Shown here piece after piece: positions 63,601 through 64,000 of a stretch of 64,000 nt of DNA. Position 1 is the first letter of the stretch, and every line of letters begins with the position of its first letter. Both the position numbers and the translations under genes were made by a program. The DNA is from Billgrantia antri (GTDB lineage Bacteria > Pseudomonadota > Gammaproteobacteria > Pseudomonadales > Halomonadaceae), in the NCBI RefSeq assembly GCF_019430905.1, contig NZ_JAHYCA010000006.1:124001-188000 (forward strand). Reading direction: 5' to 3'. Under the pieces are notes generated by a model, which did not search any database, was not told the DNA's origin, and saw only the letters and a list, made by a program, of their open reading frames with translations.

Positions 63601-64000
63601 GCAACCGCGCCACCCAAGGGCTAGCCAACGCCGGCCTGCAAACCGCCATCAACGGCGGCAGCTTCGAGCGCAACCTCGACGCCGCGCTGCAAGGCGCGGT
63701 TCACCACGTCGTCAGCGGCGTACTGTTCAACGCTGTGGGCGACTTCAGCCATAACCGCTTCGCTAACGGCAGTCCCGAGAAGATCGCCCTGCACGCCCTG
63801 GCCGGTGGCCTGTCTGCCGAGGCCATGGGCGGCGACTTCCGTACCGGCGCCATGGCGGCCGGCGCCAATGAAGCGCTGATGGAGTATCTGGATAGCAGGC
63901 TGGGCAGCGATCCCGAGACGCGAACCCACCTCCTGACCACAGCCTCGCAACTGGTGGGCATCGTCGCCGCCGAGCTGGTCAACGGCGACGTGTACCAGGG
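57624..64000 (+). CDS. TpsA/CdiA-like filamentous haemagglutinin exoprotein (3' end outside the window)
   Basis: An uninterrupted frame of 2125 codons with no stop by 64000. Residues 1-22 are an extended signal-peptide region (NKHCYRLVFNKAKG), then a hydrophobic signal cut near LPSQAQ. The TPS secretion domain (about 75-300) has GNPNLSAGEARVI and VVIANPAGI. FHA-type repeats (LDNRDG, LNNADG) run to about 980. A visibly AT-rich variable segment spans about 983-1156, then the conserved LPSNSLFRV and YLVETDPRFTDRRQW block, a second repeat region (about 1370-1840), and a Gly/Ala-rich pretoxin part. The layout is that of contact-dependent inhibition proteins; the toxin and immunity genes would lie beyond the window. 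Confidence 0.93.
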   Translation, partial: MNKHCYRLVFNKAKGRLVVASEAAATDRHDGSTTPRRRAGAPASPRRFELGNLKPLTWSTLLALGLVALPSQAQIAPDRSAPSSQRPHVLESANGTPQVNITTPNSKGVSRNAYRQFDVDGRGAILNNARSATQTQIGGWVQGNPNLSAGEARVIVNEVNSSNPSRLHGAVEIAGRRAEVVIANPAGIDVDGAGFINAQGVTLTTGQPQFRNGALDGYRVEGGTVRIHGDGLNTGDADYAAILARAAEIQAGVWAEELEVVAGANRISADLRTIEAIEGDGDTPGVAIDVAHLGGMYAGKIRLVANERGVGVNNAGRVVASQQLTVTADGRLENRGELSSGGELRLAGRSGIDNQGEIQAGGNAAISGQVVDNQGAIRAGADLDVTGRDALTNRTGATLIAGGDARLTATGSVGTILSEQDATLAAGIRDGDPTAQGDLQLTATQGIEANGLNLAAGGFYAEADTVSLEASRTQAREIALTARNGDIDVSAAEVMAEQRLAANTAATLRTDAATVQAGQLDIAARDLSNRGGELSQSGDTALLLELETLDNRDGRLASSGDMALHADTLDNANGEILSGGILSVDAGELDNAQGQLLAQRSLDLQAASLNNADGTLGAVEEDLTVATTGVIDNRDGSLEAGDRLTLNGQGLDNTGGQLQSLGDMTLDLNQALHNQGGLVRSGAALTVNANRVVNSATQGADQGVEGQSVDITANDVINHQGAMRANQRLELDAASRVDNRNGLLSSLDTLALETDELDNQGGTLIANQQLDLTAARLIGDGRVLSLGDLALQLASDFTLNQSAELKAAGDLQFTTTGTLTNRGKLQAGDTLDLDAGAIDNTAGGELSATTTRLSAGQLTNRGLIDGVTTRIDATTQNNLGTGRIYGDLLGIQATTLTNDVENGRAAVIAARERLDIGARRLTNREQALLFSAGDMAIGGSLDANDRATGQATRVDNNSATIEALGDLSISAASLRNTNEHFETRLELSGGGPKQVTYLQPSGWTDKAPLIEFTEGRFWSQQTNSYFPVYTHDFTEQEIWSWYEYDLEITEYNSVVTNSLPAVIMAGRGLDINGGVLNNDKSQIVAGGRVLANLDTVENIEAEGKRIIYEVGRVRNSWTKTNYEGHDGNPGTTRLWSDWEDYNNSLSTTTTDLKVGEFGGNRNVSSSGTQIGALQSTTVSGSASGAGDLETGRGIVEIPGIDSGGAQPGEVIRTLMPNVRLPSNSLFRVRPNPTATYLVETDPRFTDRRQWMSSDYLLDHLSPDPAATHKRLGDGFYEQRLIREQVTELTGQRFLEGYADDQAQYAALMNNAVTFAQEHGLRPGVALSAEQMAQLTSDIVWLVEQKVTLEDGSTAKVLVPQVYTRLREGDLKGDGTLIAGDSLQLDVAGDLFNSGTLAGRELVEISADNLTNLEGRIRGNRVDLETRRDLTNLGGDITASESLSLQAGRDLNLASTAERLAGLYVTDADGQLLAGAGRDLTIRGAAVDSAGSLQLTAGRDLDIASTLDTQSTGYGRATLSRADLDRQATLTAGQDLTLNAGRDLGLTAVDVSAGGDGLITAGRDLSLETLTTGNVLSGNRRFQYSRQQEVSTNLAFGNDLTLLAGQDLYARAADVSAASDLGVIAGRDIEIEAGQSSRHEERRNYRKHTIDSQSRVQGSEFSAGDNLALSAGNDLRLTASRLQAGDEASLLAGRDVELLTAQEQDYSLYKEKSSGGLFGSSRTRRDEVSKTRSIGSEVTTGGDLLVASGQDHTYQAARLESGGDIELRSGGAIRFETASDVHTESHERSSSSFAWQSSSGEGLTRETLRQSELVAQGELIIQAAEGLQIDVEQIDRRSVSRTIDAMVAANPDLAWLQEMEQRGDVDWRRVKAIHDSWDYEQSGLGSGVALAITIVASAMGQHYIGPLLGSAGGVAAGSLAGTGAISLVNNRGDLGAALSDTFSSDSLRNAATAALTAGVTEGIDSVWGGFTNTTTNATSGLDLGSLGDIARFAGNRATQGLANAGLQTAINGGSFERNLDAALQGAVHHVVSGVLFNAVGDFSHNRFANGSPEKIALHALAGGLSAEAMGGDFRTGAMAAGANEALMEYLDSRLGSDPETRTHLLTTASQLVGIVAAELVNGDVYQ
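60570..61090 (+). other. AT-rich segment inside the TpsA gene
   Basis: Base composition drops sharply here (many aat, tat, tta and ata codons) while the reading frame stays open and is very GC-rich on both sides. The encoded 170 residues are rich in Tyr, Trp, Asn, Thr and Glu and lack the FHA repeat pattern. The position, between the first repeat region and the conserved LPSNSLF block, is where CdiA proteins carry their variable receptor-binding part. This suggests recombination from a foreign source. Confidence 0.75.

Noticed and set aside
57624-64000. A frameshift or stop within the large TpsA gene around the AT-rich block.
   Set aside because: Codon-by-codon reading through the junctions at about 60540 and 61260 keeps the same frame, so the gene is intact to the window end.

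Overview
The window is high-GC DNA coding densely on both strands. Gene content (NirS-type heme d1 genes, norCBQD, O2-independent ubiquinone genes, anaerobic ribonucleotide reductase, a deo operon, an RfaH-type ops element) points to a facultatively denitrifying gammaproteobacterium. A Halomonadaceae-like organism is my best guess; this is inferred from gene content and style, not from a marker gene. I saw no rRNA, tRNA, CRISPR array or transposase.

Region 1 (1-21.7 kb): a partial deoR regulator (minus strand), a low-molecular-weight tyrosine phosphatase, a ~400-bp leader carrying an exact ops (RfaH) element, then a long co-directional polysaccharide operon closed by a strong hairpin. It combines a Wza/Wzc export pair, a PglK-like ABC flippase, a Wzy/WaaL-type polytopic protein, a PglF/WbpM dehydratase, a DegT aminotransferase, a small PglC-type initiating transferase and three glycosyltransferases. 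It also carries less usual decoration genes: glycerol-phosphate cytidylyltransferase, CDP-glycerol glycerophosphotransferase, a kinase-fold protein, an ATP-grasp ligase, a methyltransferase, a secreted phytase-like beta-propeller and an orphan protein. The likely product is a secreted, phosphoglycerol-decorated, amino-sugar polysaccharide.

Region 2 (21.7-27.7 kb): nupC-deoC-deoA-deoB-deoD-cdd nucleoside uptake and salvage operon with a DeoR-type operator. The polysaccharide locus therefore sits between deoR and its probable target operon.

Region 3 (27.7-33 kb, minus strand): a small membrane protein, nrdG, a 54-residue ORF carrying the glycyl-radical motif normally at the C-terminus of NrdD, a C-terminally shortened nrdD, and ubiV-ubiU. 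An NrdR-like box and an FNR/Anr-like box lie in the control regions. This is an anaerobic module making dNTPs and ubiquinone without oxygen.

Region 4 (33-38.8 kb): a TetR regulator whose start codon abuts a perfect 48-bp palindrome, its RND efflux operon, a Yip1-like membrane protein, and a dispersed intergenic repeat.

Region 5 (38.9-55.5 kb): denitrification. Heme d1 genes nirFC (minus) diverge from nirDLGHJEN (plus) around a perfect FNR/Dnr box, followed by nnrS, a SirB-like gene and a carboxymuconolactone-decarboxylase-like gene. norCBQD follows behind a Dnr box plus an NsrR operator; norEF-like genes are on the opposite strand. No nirS is present here.

Region 6 (55.8-64 kb): a two-partner secretion system, a TpsB transporter and a very large TpsA/CdiA-like exoprotein that runs off the window before its toxin end. 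The exoprotein contains a sharply AT-rich internal segment.
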